A stretch of 64,000 nt of DNA from Nocardia rosealba (GCF_020216065.1 NZ_JAIWNA010000008.1:241634-305633), one strand, 5' to 3'; positions 24,392 through 34,209 are shown, numbered from the stretch's first letter. Notes: a model not told the origin generated them from the sequence alone. A program made the numbers and translations.

Positions 24392-27187
24392 ATGCTGCAC
24401 GGTCTGTGGTCCCCCGGTTCGGGCCTGCTGCTGTGGCACGACGGGCAACCCGTTGCGGTGGGTTCGGTGCTCGGCGACATTCTCGAGCGCGCGCGGTTCC
24501 GCCACCGCGCCGAGGTGCTCGTCGTCGACGAGGCGGGCGCACCGGGTCGAGCCGAGGTCCGCGCGCACGCGCTAGCGCCGCCGACGGCCGCCGTCGTGCT
24601 GCGCAGCAGGCTGCCCCGCGAGCACATCTCCGGCGACCTGCGATTCCTCGCGCACGTCGCCCGTGGCATCGAGCGCTGGGTGCGGGCAGGTCGGGTGGTG
24701 CCGCAGGTGGATCGCGCCGACGGGCAGTGGTGGGTGCGGTGGCGGTTGGTCGGCGGGCAACGGCAGCGCGCGTGGCTCGCCGAGCTGGCCACGGCCATGC
24801 CCGCCGCGCTGCGGGTCGCCGGGCCGCCCACCGGGGTGCTCGAGGACCTGGTCACCGAACTCACCGACCCGATCGCCCGCGAATACCTGAGCCACCGTTC
24901 GATGACGCACCCGCTGCTGGCGGCGCTGATGAGCGACACCCCGCTCGACGAGGGCTCCTACCGGCTGGCCGAAACACTGTCGCAGTGGCGCGAGGGATAC
25001 GCCGCCGACGAACCCGAACTGGTCCTTCGCCTGTGCGAACCCGACGGCGAATTCGGCACCGACGACGACTCGGTCGCGCTGTGGCGACTGCAGGTTTGTC
25101 TGCGTCCGGTCGACGACGCGCCGAAACCCGTTGTACTCGATGATGATCCGGTCCTGGTACGCACCGCCGCCGAGAAGCTGGGGCAGGCCCGCAAGGCCTA
25201 CCCGCGCCTGCGTGATCTGCCGACCGACCCGCGCGGCCTCGACCTCCTGCTGCCGACCCAGGTGGTCGCCGACCTGGTAGCCCACGGCGCGCATGCGCTG
25301 CAGGAGGCCGGGATTCGCCTGCTGCTGCCGCGCGCTTGGAACATCGCCGAACCGAGCATGCGCCTGCGGGTGAGCAGCCCGGCCGCCGCCGAGTCCACCG
25401 TCGGTCTCAGCGGATTGCTTTCCTACCGTTGGGAATTAGCGCTCGGGGACATGGTGCTCACCCCGGCCGAGATGGAACGGCTGGTGCGCAGCAAATCCGA
25501 TCTCGTCCAGCTGCGCGGCGAATGGGTGCAGGCCGATCACCGCGCGCTGGCGGCTGCCGCCCGGTACGTGGCGCTGCACGCCGACGACACCCCGATCACC
25601 CTGGCCGACATGATCGGCGAACTCGCCGCCGAACGGGTCGACAATGTGCCGGTCACCGAGGTCACCGCCGACGGCTGGGCGGCCGAATTGTTCACCGGAC
25701 ACGGCGATCCCGAGCCGGTTCCGGTACCGATCGGCCTGAAAGCCCAGCTCCGCCCCTATCAGGAGCGCGGCCTGAGCTGGCTGGCCACCATGAACCGTCT
25801 CGATTGCGGCGCGATCCTTGCCGACGACATGGGACTCGGCAAGACCGTGCAGGTACTCGCGCTCCTCGTGCACGAACGCGAGGCCGTCGGTCCGGTAGGG
25901 CCGACGTTGCTGGTGTGCCCCATGTCGGTGGTCGGCAACTGGCAGCGCGAGACCGAACGGTTCGCACCCGACCTGCGCGTCCTCGTGCACCACGGCACCG
26001 ATCGGCGCAAGGGCGCGGATTTCGCCGCCGCGGTCGCGGAGGCGGATCTGGTCGTCACCACCTATGCCCTGCTCGCGCGTGACGCCGCGTTGCTGAGCGA
26101 ACAGCATTGGGAGCGGGTGGTTCTCGACGAGGCCCAGCACATCAAGAACGCGACAACCAGGCAGTCACGGGCCGCCCGCGCCTTGCGGGCCCGGCATCGG
26201 CTGGCGCTCACCGGAACGCCGGTGGAGAACCGGCTGGAAGAACTGCGTGCCCTGTTCGATTTCGCCATGCCCAAGTTGCTCGGCAGCCCGCAGTCCTTCC
26301 GTGCCCGCTTCGCGGTCCCCATCGAACGCGAACGCGACCAGCAGGCCATCGACCGGTTGCGGCTCATCACCGAACCGTTCGTGCTGCGCAGGCTCAAAAC
26401 CGATCCGGCGGTCATCAGCGATCTGCCCGAGAAGCTCGAGATGACGGTGCGCGCCAACCTCACCGTCGAGCAGGCCGCGCTGTATCAGGCCGTGGTCGAC
26501 GACATGCTGGAGAAGCTCAAAGATGCCAAGGGCATGGCGCGCAAGGGCGCGGTGCTCGGCGCGCTGACCAGGCTCAAGCAGGTCTGCAACCATCCCGCGC
26601 ATTTCCTCGGCGACGCCTCGCCCATCATGCGCCGCGGCGGCCATCGCTCGGGCAAGCTCGCCCTGGTGGAGGACATCCTCGACGCCGTCCTCGCCGACGG
26701 GGAGAAGGCCCTGCTGTTCACCCAGTTCCGTGAGTTCGGCGACCTGATCCTGCCGTTCCTCACCGAACGGTTCGGCACTCCCATCCCGTTCCTGCACGGC
26801 GGGGTGACCAAGCAGCGTCGCGACGACATGGTCACCGGGTTCCAGGCCGAGGGCGGACCGCCATTGATGCTGCTCTCGCTCAAGGCGGGTGGCACAGGCC
26901 TGAACCTGACCGCCGCCAATCATGTGATCCACCTGGACCGCTGGTGGAACCCGGCCGTGGAGAACCAGGCAACCGACCGCGCGTTCCGCATCGGCCAGCA
27001 GCGTGCGGTGCAGGTGCGCAAGCTCGTCTGCGTCGACACCATCGAGGAGCGCATCGACGAAATGATCAGCGGTAAAAAGGCATTGGCCGACCTGGCCGTC
27101 GGGGCGGGGGAGAACTGGATCACCGAACTGGGCACCGACGAGTTGCGTGAACTGTTCACCCTCGGGGCCGAGGCGGTGGGTGACTGA
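24392..27187 (+). CDS. SNF2-family DEAD/DEAH helicase/translocase
   Basis: A 931-residue SF2 ATPase. The first 440 residues are an N-terminal region typical of bacterial SNF2 proteins. The motor carries ADDMGLGKTVQ (Walker A, Lys484), LDEAQHIKN (motif II, about 578), ALTGTPVENRLEEL (motif III), and in the second lobe LKAGGTGLNLTAANHVIHLD and TDRAFRIGQ (motifs V-VI). It should translocate on double-stranded DNA or remodel protein-DNA complexes. I start at ATG 24392 (MLHGLWSPG), which matches the start usual for this group; ATG 24323 is an alternative. The stop overlaps the start of the SWIM gene (TGATG). Confidence 0.92.
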   Translation: MLHGLWSPGSGLLLWHDGQPVAVGSVLGDILERARFRHRAEVLVVDEAGAPGRAEVRAHALAPPTAAVVLRSRLPREHISGDLRFLAHVARGIERWVRAGRVVPQVDRADGQWWVRWRLVGGQRQRAWLAELATAMPAALRVAGPPTGVLEDLVTELTDPIAREYLSHRSMTHPLLAALMSDTPLDEGSYRLAETLSQWREGYAADEPELVLRLCEPDGEFGTDDDSVALWRLQVCLRPVDDAPKPVVLDDDPVLVRTAAEKLGQARKAYPRLRDLPTDPRGLDLLLPTQVVADLVAHGAHALQEAGIRLLLPRAWNIAEPSMRLRVSSPAAAESTVGLSGLLSYRWELALGDMVLTPAEMERLVRSKSDLVQLRGEWVQADHRALAAAARYVALHADDTPITLADMIGELAAERVDNVPVTEVTADGWAAELFTGHGDPEPVPVPIGLKAQLRPYQERGLSWLATMNRLDCGAILADDMGLGKTVQVLALLVHEREAVGPVGPTLLVCPMSVVGNWQRETERFAPDLRVLVHHGTDRRKGADFAAAVAEADLVVTTYALLARDAALLSEQHWERVVLDEAQHIKNATTRQSRAARALRARHRLALTGTPVENRLEELRALFDFAMPKLLGSPQSFRARFAVPIERERDQQAIDRLRLITEPFVLRRLKTDPAVISDLPEKLEMTVRANLTVEQAALYQAVVDDMLEKLKDAKGMARKGAVLGALTRLKQVCNHPAHFLGDASPIMRRGGHRSGKLALVEDILDAVLADGEKALLFTQFREFGDLILPFLTERFGTPIPFLHGGVTKQRRDDMVTGFQAEGGPPLMLLSLKAGGTGLNLTAANHVIHLDRWWNPAVENQATDRAFRIGQQRAVQVRKLVCVDTIEERIDEMISGKKALADLAVGAGENWITELGTDELRELFTLGAEAVGD

Positions 27188-27936
27188 TGGCCGATTTCAG
27201 CCAGTTCGGTCCGCGCAAACCGGTGCGCGGCGGTGCGCAGGCGCGCGGCGGTTTCGGTCGCACCTGGTGGGGAAAGTCGCTGCTCGAGGCGGTGGAGAAG
27301 GTGGCCGACGCGGGCAGGCTCTCGCGCGGGCGCACCTATGCGCGGGTCGGGCAGGTGGTGAACTATCGCGTGGAGCGCGGTGCGGTCACCGCCGAGGTGC
27401 AGGGCAGCCAACCGAGCCCGTTCACCTCCGTGTTGTCGGTGCGACCGCTGCGCGAGGAGGAGATCGAGCTGCTGCTGGCCGAGATCCGCGAAGCGCCAGG
27501 GATGCTCGCCGAAATCGCTTCGGGCGCTCTACCGCCCGCGCTCGGCCCCCACCTGCTGCCGACCACCGCCGCCGAACTGGACTTCTCCTGCACCTGCCCG
27601 GACATGGGCTGGCCGTGTAAACATGTGGCCGCCGTCTGCTACCTGCTCGCCGAACGCCTCGACGAGCAACCGGGCGAAATCCTCACCCTGCGCGGACTCG
27701 ACCTCGACACCCTGATCGGTGGCGTCGAAAGATCAACCCGCACCACCGATTCCGACGATCCCTACGGTGACCACCTCACCCTCCCCGACCTGCCACGCAT
27801 CGAATTCCACCCCGTCATCGAGGACCTGGATGCCATGGCTTTGCGCCGTGCCCTACGCATGTCGGCCGAAGACGAGCAGACCGCCGCCACCGGCCTCCGC
27901 GAATTACGTTCCCTCTACGCCGAATTCGACAGCTGA
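27187..27936 (+). CDS. SWIM zinc-finger protein
   Basis: A 249-residue protein. The SWIM finger is Cys135-x-Cys137-x6-Cys144-x-His146 (CTCPDMGWPCKH), which binds zinc and contacts DNA or protein. The preceding residues include RTWWGKSLLEAVEKVAD, conserved in this family, and the C-terminus is acidic and helical. Translational overlap with the SNF2 helicase gene indicates equal production and probably a complex. Its exact process (repair, remodelling or defence) is unknown. Confidence 0.88.
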   Translation: MADFSQFGPRKPVRGGAQARGGFGRTWWGKSLLEAVEKVADAGRLSRGRTYARVGQVVNYRVERGAVTAEVQGSQPSPFTSVLSVRPLREEEIELLLAEIREAPGMLAEIASGALPPALGPHLLPTTAAELDFSCTCPDMGWPCKHVAAVCYLLAERLDEQPGEILTLRGLDLDTLIGGVERSTRTTDSDDPYGDHLTLPDLPRIEFHPVIEDLDAMALRRALRMSAEDEQTAATGLRELRSLYAEFDS

Positions 27937-27938
27937 GT

Positions 27939-29234
27939 TCAGCAGGTGCGCTGCGCGGGCTCGCCCCGCAACAGGCCGTGCAGCCACAGCAGCGCGCCCG
28001 GCAAGCTCAGCGGGCTGTTGAGCACATGTGACACACCGAGTTTCACCGGATCGCCGGGGAGCGGCTGCTCGTAGTAGGCCACGGTGGCACCGGCGGCGCA
28101 CCAGTCCGCGGCGAGCCTGCGAGCGCTGTAGGTGGGCACCAGTTCATCATCGGCCGTGCTGTGGATGAGTACCGGGGCGCCGGGTCGCAACTGTCCGACC
28201 CGGTCGTCGTCGAGGTGGGCTGCCCAGTCCGGGTCGGAATCCAACGCTTCGACCACGCTCTGTCCGGTGCTCGTCCAGCTACGGCTGTCCCGGAAACCCT
28301 GGGTGGCTACGGTTTCGGCCACACACTGCCGTGCGGTGTCGGCCAGCATGCGCTTGCCCGCGTCGTTGAGCAGCCGATCGGTGGCGGGCGCGAGTGCGGG
28401 GTTCTCGTCGACGGCGCCGTTGATGTAGTAGCCGAGGGCGCCGGCCAGCGAGCCGCGGTCGAAGTGCCGCAGCTGGGCGCGTGCGTCGACCACCGGTGCT
28501 CCGGCGTAGGCGCCGACGATCGGCAGGTCCGGTGCGTAGCTCGGGGCGAGTTCCGCCGCGGCGGCCGCAGCCCCGCCACCCTGCGAATAGCCCCACAGCG
28601 CCACCGGGGCACCCGGTTCGAGTCCGTTGCCGGGCAGTTCACGGGCGGCCCGCGCGGCGTCGAGCATGACCTGTCCGGTGGACGCACGCGACATGTAACT
28701 GTGCGGTCCCGGAGTGCCGAAACTTTCGTGGTCGGTGAGCATCACCGCACCACCGACCGCGAGGAACGGGTAGATCGCCGCGTACTGCTCGTACTGCACG
28801 CCCACATCGAGTCCGCCGTTGTACTGCAACAGAAATGCCAGGGTGTTCGACGGCGCGCACTGGTCGCCCTGACCCTGTGTGCCGGGCGCGAGCACGAGCA
28901 GCGGCCGCGGACCGGGTCCGACCCACGGCAGGGTCGGCCGCAGATACGCACCGGTCGCCGCGACCGCCGACCCCGTGCGGTCGGTGGCGGAGAACATCAC
29001 GCGGGTGGTTTCCGCCGGAAGCGGGCCGTTGCTACCAGGCAGGGTGATCGGCAGCGACATGGGTTCGGTCTTGATCGGCTGTCCCGGCGTCGCCGGGATC
29101 TCGGCGGGCGGGGTGTAGAACGTGGTGTCGCCGGTCGGACCGAGCGGAGGAGCGGCCACGGCGGGAGCCGCCACCGAAACGGCCATCACCGCGATGACAC
29201 CACCGACCCAGCACCGAAACCCTGCCGCCACCAC
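27939..29234 (-). CDS. secreted triacylglycerol lipase/esterase (LIP family)
   Basis: A 431-residue secreted alpha/beta hydrolase. The signal peptide is about 27 residues (ending APAVA). The nucleophile is Ser217 in GYSQGG, an acid residue lies in HSTADDELVP and the histidine in SHVLNSP near the C-terminus, as in the secretory lipase family of mycolata. Two cysteines and a C-terminal Cys could form disulfides. Start GTG 29234; GTG 29231 is equally possible. Two short inverted repeats upstream (29255-29283) may be operators. It converges on the SWIM gene with stops 2 bases apart. Confidence 0.88.
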   Translation of the reverse strand: MVAAGFRCWVGGVIAVMAVSVAAPAVAAPPLGPTGDTTFYTPPAEIPATPGQPIKTEPMSLPITLPGSNGPLPAETTRVMFSATDRTGSAVAATGAYLRPTLPWVGPGPRPLLVLAPGTQGQGDQCAPSNTLAFLLQYNGGLDVGVQYEQYAAIYPFLAVGGAVMLTDHESFGTPGPHSYMSRASTGQVMLDAARAARELPGNGLEPGAPVALWGYSQGGGAAAAAAELAPSYAPDLPIVGAYAGAPVVDARAQLRHFDRGSLAGALGYYINGAVDENPALAPATDRLLNDAGKRMLADTARQCVAETVATQGFRDSRSWTSTGQSVVEALDSDPDWAAHLDDDRVGQLRPGAPVLIHSTADDELVPTYSARRLAADWCAAGATVAYYEQPLPGDPVKLGVSHVLNSPLSLPGALLWLHGLLRGEPAQRTC

Positions 29235-29254
29235 AGCTCCCTCGAACGCGTCCT

Positions 29255-29283
29255 GTTGACAGGGGTCAACGTAGTTGGACTAC
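29255..29283. promoter_or_regulatory. two adjacent inverted repeats upstream of the lipase
   Basis: GTTGAC/GTCAAC (29255-29260 and 29265-29270, 4-base spacer) is directly followed by GTAGT/ACTAC (29271-29275 and 29279-29283, 3-base spacer). Both lie 21 to 49 bases upstream of the lipase start, as expected for repressor sites; no matching regulator is adjacent. Confidence 0.4.
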
Positions 29284-29353
29284 GCGGTCACTCGCAGTCG
29301 ATCGGGCTCATAACGCCGGTCCGGCGTCGAGATTCTGTCGAGCCGACGGTTCC

Positions 29354-29761
29354 TCAGGGCAGGTCGTACTCGAACCAGATGTGGTGGCCGCCGGTGGGGT
29401 CGACGTAGAGGGCCCCGGTGCCGGTGATGCCGGTGAGCTCGCCGGTGCCGCTACCGGGGACGATGTGGAAGAACTCGTCGGTCCGATCGGTGCCGCCGGT
29501 GGTGGCGGAATGGACGAAGTTGAACGCGCCAGACCTGCCCGCCAGGCTGCCCTCGAAGGACTCCATGGCGATGTAGGTGCCCGCACCCGTCGACATGTCG
29601 AACGCCGAGGTGAACAGCGTGGCCGAGGTGCCCGTGATGTCGCCCGCGTAGAACTTGGTCATGTGGGCGATGCCGACCGGCAGGCCGGTGCTGATCGGAG
29701 GTTGCGGCTGCAGATCGGTCGGGTCGAAGGCGGTGAGTTCGAACGTGCCGGTCGTCTTCAT
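29354..29761 (-). CDS. DUF3224 family protein
   Basis: A 135-residue beta-rich protein matching the DUF3224 pattern: KFYAGDITGTSATLF, MESFEGSLAGRSGAFNFVHS and VPGSGTGELTGITGTG. This family forms an allene-oxide-cyclase-like barrel of unknown function. No signal peptide is seen. It lies 35 bases downstream of the amidohydrolase on the same strand, so it is probably in that operon. Confidence 0.88.
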   Translation of the reverse strand: MKTTGTFELTAFDPTDLQPQPPISTGLPVGIAHMTKFYAGDITGTSATLFTSAFDMSTGAGTYIAMESFEGSLAGRSGAFNFVHSATTGGTDRTDEFFHIVPGSGTGELTGITGTGALYVDPTGGHHIWFEYDLP

Positions 29762-29796
29762 CCCGTGATGCTAAACCGTGCCACCGACAAAACCCG

Positions 29797-30861
29797 TCAC
29801 CCCAGGTCGATGCGGTAAACGCGAACCGCGTTACCGCCGAAGACCTTCCGCAGGTCCTCGGCCGACGCACCGGCCTTGTTGAGCGCCGTCGCGACGGCGT
29901 CGACGGCCACGGGGAGGCTGGTGATCGGCTTGTCGACGGGGAAGTTCGAGCCCCAGATCAGCCGGTCGGGACCGAAGATCGACAGGGCGTGGGCGAGCAT
30001 CGGACCCAACCGGTCGACGAGCACCGACAGCTGGGTCGACAACCCGCGCGGCGGGACCGGGTGGCCGAGTACCGGCATCATCAGCCCGCTCACCTTGGCG
30101 ACCACATTGGGCTGGGCGGCCAGATCGGTGATGTCGTCGCGCCAGCGGTCGAAAATGTCGCGACGCTCGCCCGCTGTCCTGCCGGTGTGTTTGCCGACCG
30201 GCCCGAAGATGCCGGCGGGGGTGGCCAGGTGGTCGAGAACGATCGTCACCTCGGGAAAGCGTTCGGCCAGCGCCGTCACCTCGGGCAGCTGGCCCGAATA
30301 CAGCCAGGCGTCGAAGCTGAGCCCGCGTTCGGCGAGCTGACCGAATCCGTCGAGGAAGGCGGGCGCGGTGAGCAGACCGTCGTGCGCGGCGAACGACTTC
30401 ACTCCCGCATCGGGATGGTGGGCGACGGTGGCCCGGATCCCGCGCAACAGCGGCGAGGCCGACTGATGCGCGTCGAGCGTTGGGCCCAGATCCGCGGCGG
30501 CGGGATCGGCCGAGCCGACGATCGCGGTGAGCGTGGGCGTATCGACCCCGAACGGCAGGCTGGCCACCCAGCGCGTCTCGTCGGGCGCCGAACCGGTCCA
30601 CTCGGCTTCCACGTGCACGAGCCCGCGCACCGCGACTCCGCCTTGGTCGGTGCGGTAGTCGGCGGGCAGATACGGGCCGAGGTAGGCCGTGGGGTCGCCG
30701 ACGAACTGGAGGTCGCGGCGCGGGGTGAATTTCGCGGCGAGGTCGACCGGCAGCGGCACATACCGCAGCAGCTTGGCGTGCTTGCTGGACAATCGAGGTG
30801 TCGTATGCGGATCCCACTGGTGGATATGCGCATCGATGATGTCGAGCCCGGTCAGATCCAT
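29797..30861 (-). CDS. amidohydrolase-2 family metal-dependent hydrolase
   Basis: A 354-residue TIM-barrel hydrolase of the group containing L-fuconolactonase and 2-pyrone-4,6-dicarboxylate lactonase. The first metal motif is AHIHQW (His12, His14), later conserved residues are VLDHLATP and the end-of-barrel LIWGSNFPVD. The substrate is unknown; lactones or decarboxylated aromatic acids are typical for relatives. It lies 77 bases downstream of icmF on the same strand and may be co-transcribed. Confidence 0.85.
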   Translation of the reverse strand: MDLTGLDIIDAHIHQWDPHTTPRLSSKHAKLLRYVPLPVDLAAKFTPRRDLQFVGDPTAYLGPYLPADYRTDQGGVAVRGLVHVEAEWTGSAPDETRWVASLPFGVDTPTLTAIVGSADPAAADLGPTLDAHQSASPLLRGIRATVAHHPDAGVKSFAAHDGLLTAPAFLDGFGQLAERGLSFDAWLYSGQLPEVTALAERFPEVTIVLDHLATPAGIFGPVGKHTGRTAGERRDIFDRWRDDITDLAAQPNVVAKVSGLMMPVLGHPVPPRGLSTQLSVLVDRLGPMLAHALSIFGPDRLIWGSNFPVDKPITSLPVAVDAVATALNKAGASAEDLRKVFGGNAVRVYRIDLG

Positions 30862-30938
30862 GTACGTCCCATCGCCGCGCCGGCATTGCTTCGGGAATTG
30901 TCACACGTCGGCAGCGGCGATGGTCGCATTCGGTCGCC

Positions 30939-33900
30939 TCAGACGGTTCGCCGATACTGTCCGCCGACGGCGAAAAAGGTATCGGTGACCTGCTGCAGAG
31001 TGCATACCCGTGCCGCGTCCATCAGTACCTCGAAAATATTGCCGTCGGTGTGGGCGACCTCGGCCAGGCGGGCGAGCGCGCGATGCGATTCCTCGGCGTG
31101 CTCGGCGCGGAACTGTTGCACCCGCTCGAGCTGGGACCGTTTCTCGTCCTCGGTGGCGCGGGCCAATTCCACCGTCGGCGCCGCGGCCTCGCTTTCGGGG
31201 CCGCGGAAGGTGTTGACCCCGATGATCGGCAGCGTTCCGTCGTGTTTGCGCTGCTCATAGCGCATCGACTCGTCCTGGATGCGGCCGCGCTGGTAACCGG
31301 TCTCCATGGCGCCCAGCACGCCGCCGCGTTCGCTGATCCGCTCGAATTCGAGCAGCACCGCCTCTTCGACCAGGTCGGTGAGCTCGTCGATGATGAAACT
31401 GCCCTGCAGCGGATTCTCGTTCACCGCCAGCCCCCATTCCTTGGCGATGATGAGCTGAATCGCCAGCGCCCGGCGCACCGATTCCTCGGTGGGTGTGGTG
31501 ACGGCTTCGTCGAAAGCGTTGGTGTGCAGGCTGTTGCAATTGTCGTAGACCGCGATGAGCGCCTGCAGGGTGGTGCGGATGTCGTTGAACTGCATTTCCT
31601 GAGCGTGCAGCGATCGACCGGAGGTCTGGATGTGGTACTTCAGTTTCTGGGCGCGTTCTCCCGCGCCGTACCGGTCGCGCATGGCGACGGCCCAGATGCG
31701 TCGTGCCACCCGTCCGATGACCGAATACTCCGGGTCCATCCCGTTGGAGAAGAAGAACGACAGGTTCGGCGCGAATTCGTCGATCGCCAGTCCGCGCGCC
31801 AAATACGTTTCCACGTAGGTGAATCCGTTGGCCAGGGTGAAGGCGAGCTGGCTGATCGGGTTGGCCCCGGCCTCGGCGATGTGATAGCCGGAGATGGACA
31901 CCGAATAGAAATTGCGCACATTGTTGCGGACGAACCACTCCTGCACATCGGCCATCATTCGCAGACTGAACTCGGTGGAGAACAGGCAGGTGTTCTGGCC
32001 CTGGTCCTCCTTGAGGATGTCGGCCTGCACGGTGCCGCGCACGGTGGACAGCGTGCGCGCCTTGATCTCGGCGGCCTCCTGCTCCGTCGGCTCCCGGCCC
32101 TCGGATTCGGTGAAGCGTCGCCTCGCTTGGTCGATCGCCGCATTGAGGAAGAACGCCAGAATCGTCGGGGCCGGGCCGTTGATGGTCATCGACACCGACG
32201 TCGTGGGTTCACACAGGTCGAAACCGTCGAACAGGGTGCGCATGTCGTCGATCGTCGCCACCGACACACCCGAGGTGCCGACCTTGCCGTAGATATCGGG
32301 CCGCTGCGCCGGTTCGTGGCCGTAGAGGGTCACCGAGTCGAAGGCTGTCGAGAGGCGAGTGGCCTCGGTGTGGGCGCTGAGTGCCTTGAAGCGCCGGTTC
32401 GTGCGCGCCGGATCGCCCTCGCCCGCGAACATGCGGGTGGGGTCCTCGTTGTCGCGCTTGAACGGGAAAACGCCTGCGGTGAAGGGGAATCGGCCCGGCA
32501 GGTTCTCCTCGCGCAGGAAGCGCAACAGTTCGCCCGCGTCGGTGTAGCGGGGCAGTGCGACCCGGGGAACGCTTGTGCCGGAGAGCGATTCGCGCCGCAA
32601 CGGGGTGCGGATCTCGCGGTCGCGTACCCGCACCACCTGCTCCTCGCCCCGATAACTCTCGGCCAGTGCGGGCCATTCGTCCAGCAGGGCCGCCGAGGCG
32701 GGCGACAGATCACCGGTCGCCGCCGCCAGCAGGTCGCCGACGGCGGTATCGTCGGGCAGTTCCTCGTGCACCGCGCGCAATCGCTGAACCCGTTGCGCCG
32801 CAGCTATTTCCCGTGCCGTGTCCTGGTGGTAGGCGCGCACGGTCTCGGCGATCTCGGCCAGGTAGCGCACCCTGGACGGCGGGATGAGCTGGGCGAACCT
32901 GGTCGACACCTTCGTCTCCACCCGGGGCAGCGCGCCCGGCTCCACCGTGAGGCCGTGCTCGGTGAGCCGGGTGAGCAGATGCTGGTAGAGCGCGGTGACA
33001 CCGTCGTCGTCGAAGGTCGCCGCGCTGGTGCCGAAGACCGGCATGTCGGACGGGTCGGAACCGAATTCCGCACGGTTGCGGATCAATTGGCGAGCCACAT
33101 CGCGCACCGCGTCGGCCGCGCCGCGCCGCTCGTACTTGTTCACCGCGACCACGTCGGCGTAGTCGAGCATGTCGATCTTCTCGAGCTGGGAGGCGGCACC
33201 GAACTCCGGCGTCATCACGTACAGCGCCACATCCACGTGGTCGACGATGCCCGCGTCGCCCTGGCCGATGCCCGGTGTCTCGAGGATCACCAGGTCGAAG
33301 CCCGCTGCCCGGCACGCGGCGATCATGGTGTCGATGTCGTCGGGCAGTTCGTGATTGCCGCGCGTGGCCAGCGAACGGAAGTACACGTGTTCGCCGTCGA
33401 GGGCGTTCATGCGGATGCGGTCACCGAGCAGGGCGCCACCGGCGCGGCGCCTGGTCGGGTCGACGGCGAGCACCGCGACACGCAGCTTGTCCTGTTGGTC
33501 GGTACGCAGCCGGCGCACCAATTCGTCGGTGAGCGAGGACTTTCCGGAGCCGCCGGTGCCGGTGATGCCGAGGACCGGCACTTCGCGCGCGTCCGCCGCG
33601 GCGAGGATCGCGGCGCGGTCGGTTTCGGGCAGGCCGCCCTGCTGCAGACAGGTGATGGTGCGGGCCAGGGCGATTCGGTCGCCGGTGTAGAGGGCGTTCA
33701 GATCGGGGGCGACGGCGGCACGGTCCACATCGCAGAGCCGGATGAGCTCGTTGATCATGCCGGGCAGGCCGAGGCGCTGGCCGTCTTCGGGGGAGAAGAT
33801 GCGCACGCCGCTGCGGGCGAGGCGTTCGATCTCCTCGGGGACGATCACTCCGCCACCGCCACCGAAGATGCGCACGTCGCCCGCCCCGGCCTCGCGCAGC

Positions 33901-34154
33901 GCCTCGGCCAGGTACTCGAAGAACTCGATGTGCCCGCCCTGATACGAGCTCACCGCCACACCCTGCACGTCCTCCTCGACCACCGCGTCGACGATCTCGC
34001 GCACCGACCGGTTGTGTCCGAGATGGATCACTTCCGCGCCTTGGGCCTGGAGGATGCGCCGCATGATGTTGATCGCCGCGTCGTGCCCGTCGAACAGGGC
34101 GGCCGAGGTCACGAACCGCACCGGATGGACAGGAACGTGCAATGAGGTGCTCAT
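30939..34154 (-). CDS. icmF: fused isobutyryl-CoA mutase (IcmF)
   Basis: A 1071-residue fusion of three modules: B12-binding domain (residues 10-145, FDGHDAAIN with the cobalt-ligand His24), a MeaB-like GTPase chaperone (about 190-400, P-loop GTGGSGKSS at 199-207), and the acyl-CoA mutase barrel (about 540-1050, SVSMTINGPAPTILAFFLNA). The order matches IcmF, which interconverts isobutyryl-CoA and n-butyryl-CoA with adenosylcobalamin, not methylmalonyl-CoA mutase. I chose ATG 34154 because GGAGG lies 5 bases upstream; ATG 34169 lacks a site. It links the branched-chain 2-oxoacid dehydrogenase in this window to straight-chain acyl-CoA metabolism. Confidence 0.95.
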   Translation of the reverse strand: MSTSLHVPVHPVRFVTSAALFDGHDAAINIMRRILQAQGAEVIHLGHNRSVREIVDAVVEEDVQGVAVSSYQGGHIEFFEYLAEALREAGAGDVRIFGGGGGVIVPEEIERLARSGVRIFSPEDGQRLGLPGMINELIRLCDVDRAAVAPDLNALYTGDRIALARTITCLQQGGLPETDRAAILAAADAREVPVLGITGTGGSGKSSLTDELVRRLRTDQQDKLRVAVLAVDPTRRRAGGALLGDRIRMNALDGEHVYFRSLATRGNHELPDDIDTMIAACRAAGFDLVILETPGIGQGDAGIVDHVDVALYVMTPEFGAASQLEKIDMLDYADVVAVNKYERRGAADAVRDVARQLIRNRAEFGSDPSDMPVFGTSAATFDDDGVTALYQHLLTRLTEHGLTVEPGALPRVETKVSTRFAQLIPPSRVRYLAEIAETVRAYHQDTAREIAAAQRVQRLRAVHEELPDDTAVGDLLAAATGDLSPASAALLDEWPALAESYRGEEQVVRVRDREIRTPLRRESLSGTSVPRVALPRYTDAGELLRFLREENLPGRFPFTAGVFPFKRDNEDPTRMFAGEGDPARTNRRFKALSAHTEATRLSTAFDSVTLYGHEPAQRPDIYGKVGTSGVSVATIDDMRTLFDGFDLCEPTTSVSMTINGPAPTILAFFLNAAIDQARRRFTESEGREPTEQEAAEIKARTLSTVRGTVQADILKEDQGQNTCLFSTEFSLRMMADVQEWFVRNNVRNFYSVSISGYHIAEAGANPISQLAFTLANGFTYVETYLARGLAIDEFAPNLSFFFSNGMDPEYSVIGRVARRIWAVAMRDRYGAGERAQKLKYHIQTSGRSLHAQEMQFNDIRTTLQALIAVYDNCNSLHTNAFDEAVTTPTEESVRRALAIQLIIAKEWGLAVNENPLQGSFIIDELTDLVEEAVLLEFERISERGGVLGAMETGYQRGRIQDESMRYEQRKHDGTLPIIGVNTFRGPESEAAAPTVELARATEDEKRSQLERVQQFRAEHAEESHRALARLAEVAHTDGNIFEVLMDAARVCTLQQVTDTFFAVGGQYRRTV

Positions 34155-34188
34155 GACTTCCTCCGCCATTTTGTAGAACGCCCGATAC

Positions 34189-34209
34189 TAGGACATCAAA
34201 CTAATCCTA
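34189..34209. promoter_or_regulatory. inverted repeat upstream of icmF
   Basis: TAGGA (34189-34193) and TCCTA (34205-34209) flank an 11-base AT-rich spacer 35 to 55 bases upstream of the icmF start. A candidate -10 TAGTAT (read on the minus strand, 34185-34190) overlaps one arm. Operator function is inferred only from position. Confidence 0.35.

Noticed and set aside
31050..34145. Long open frame of about 1030 codons on the plus strand
   Set aside because: It is the antisense of icmF. Its translation is low-complexity with no domain, and icmF shows three recognisable modules; long antisense frames are expected at this GC content.
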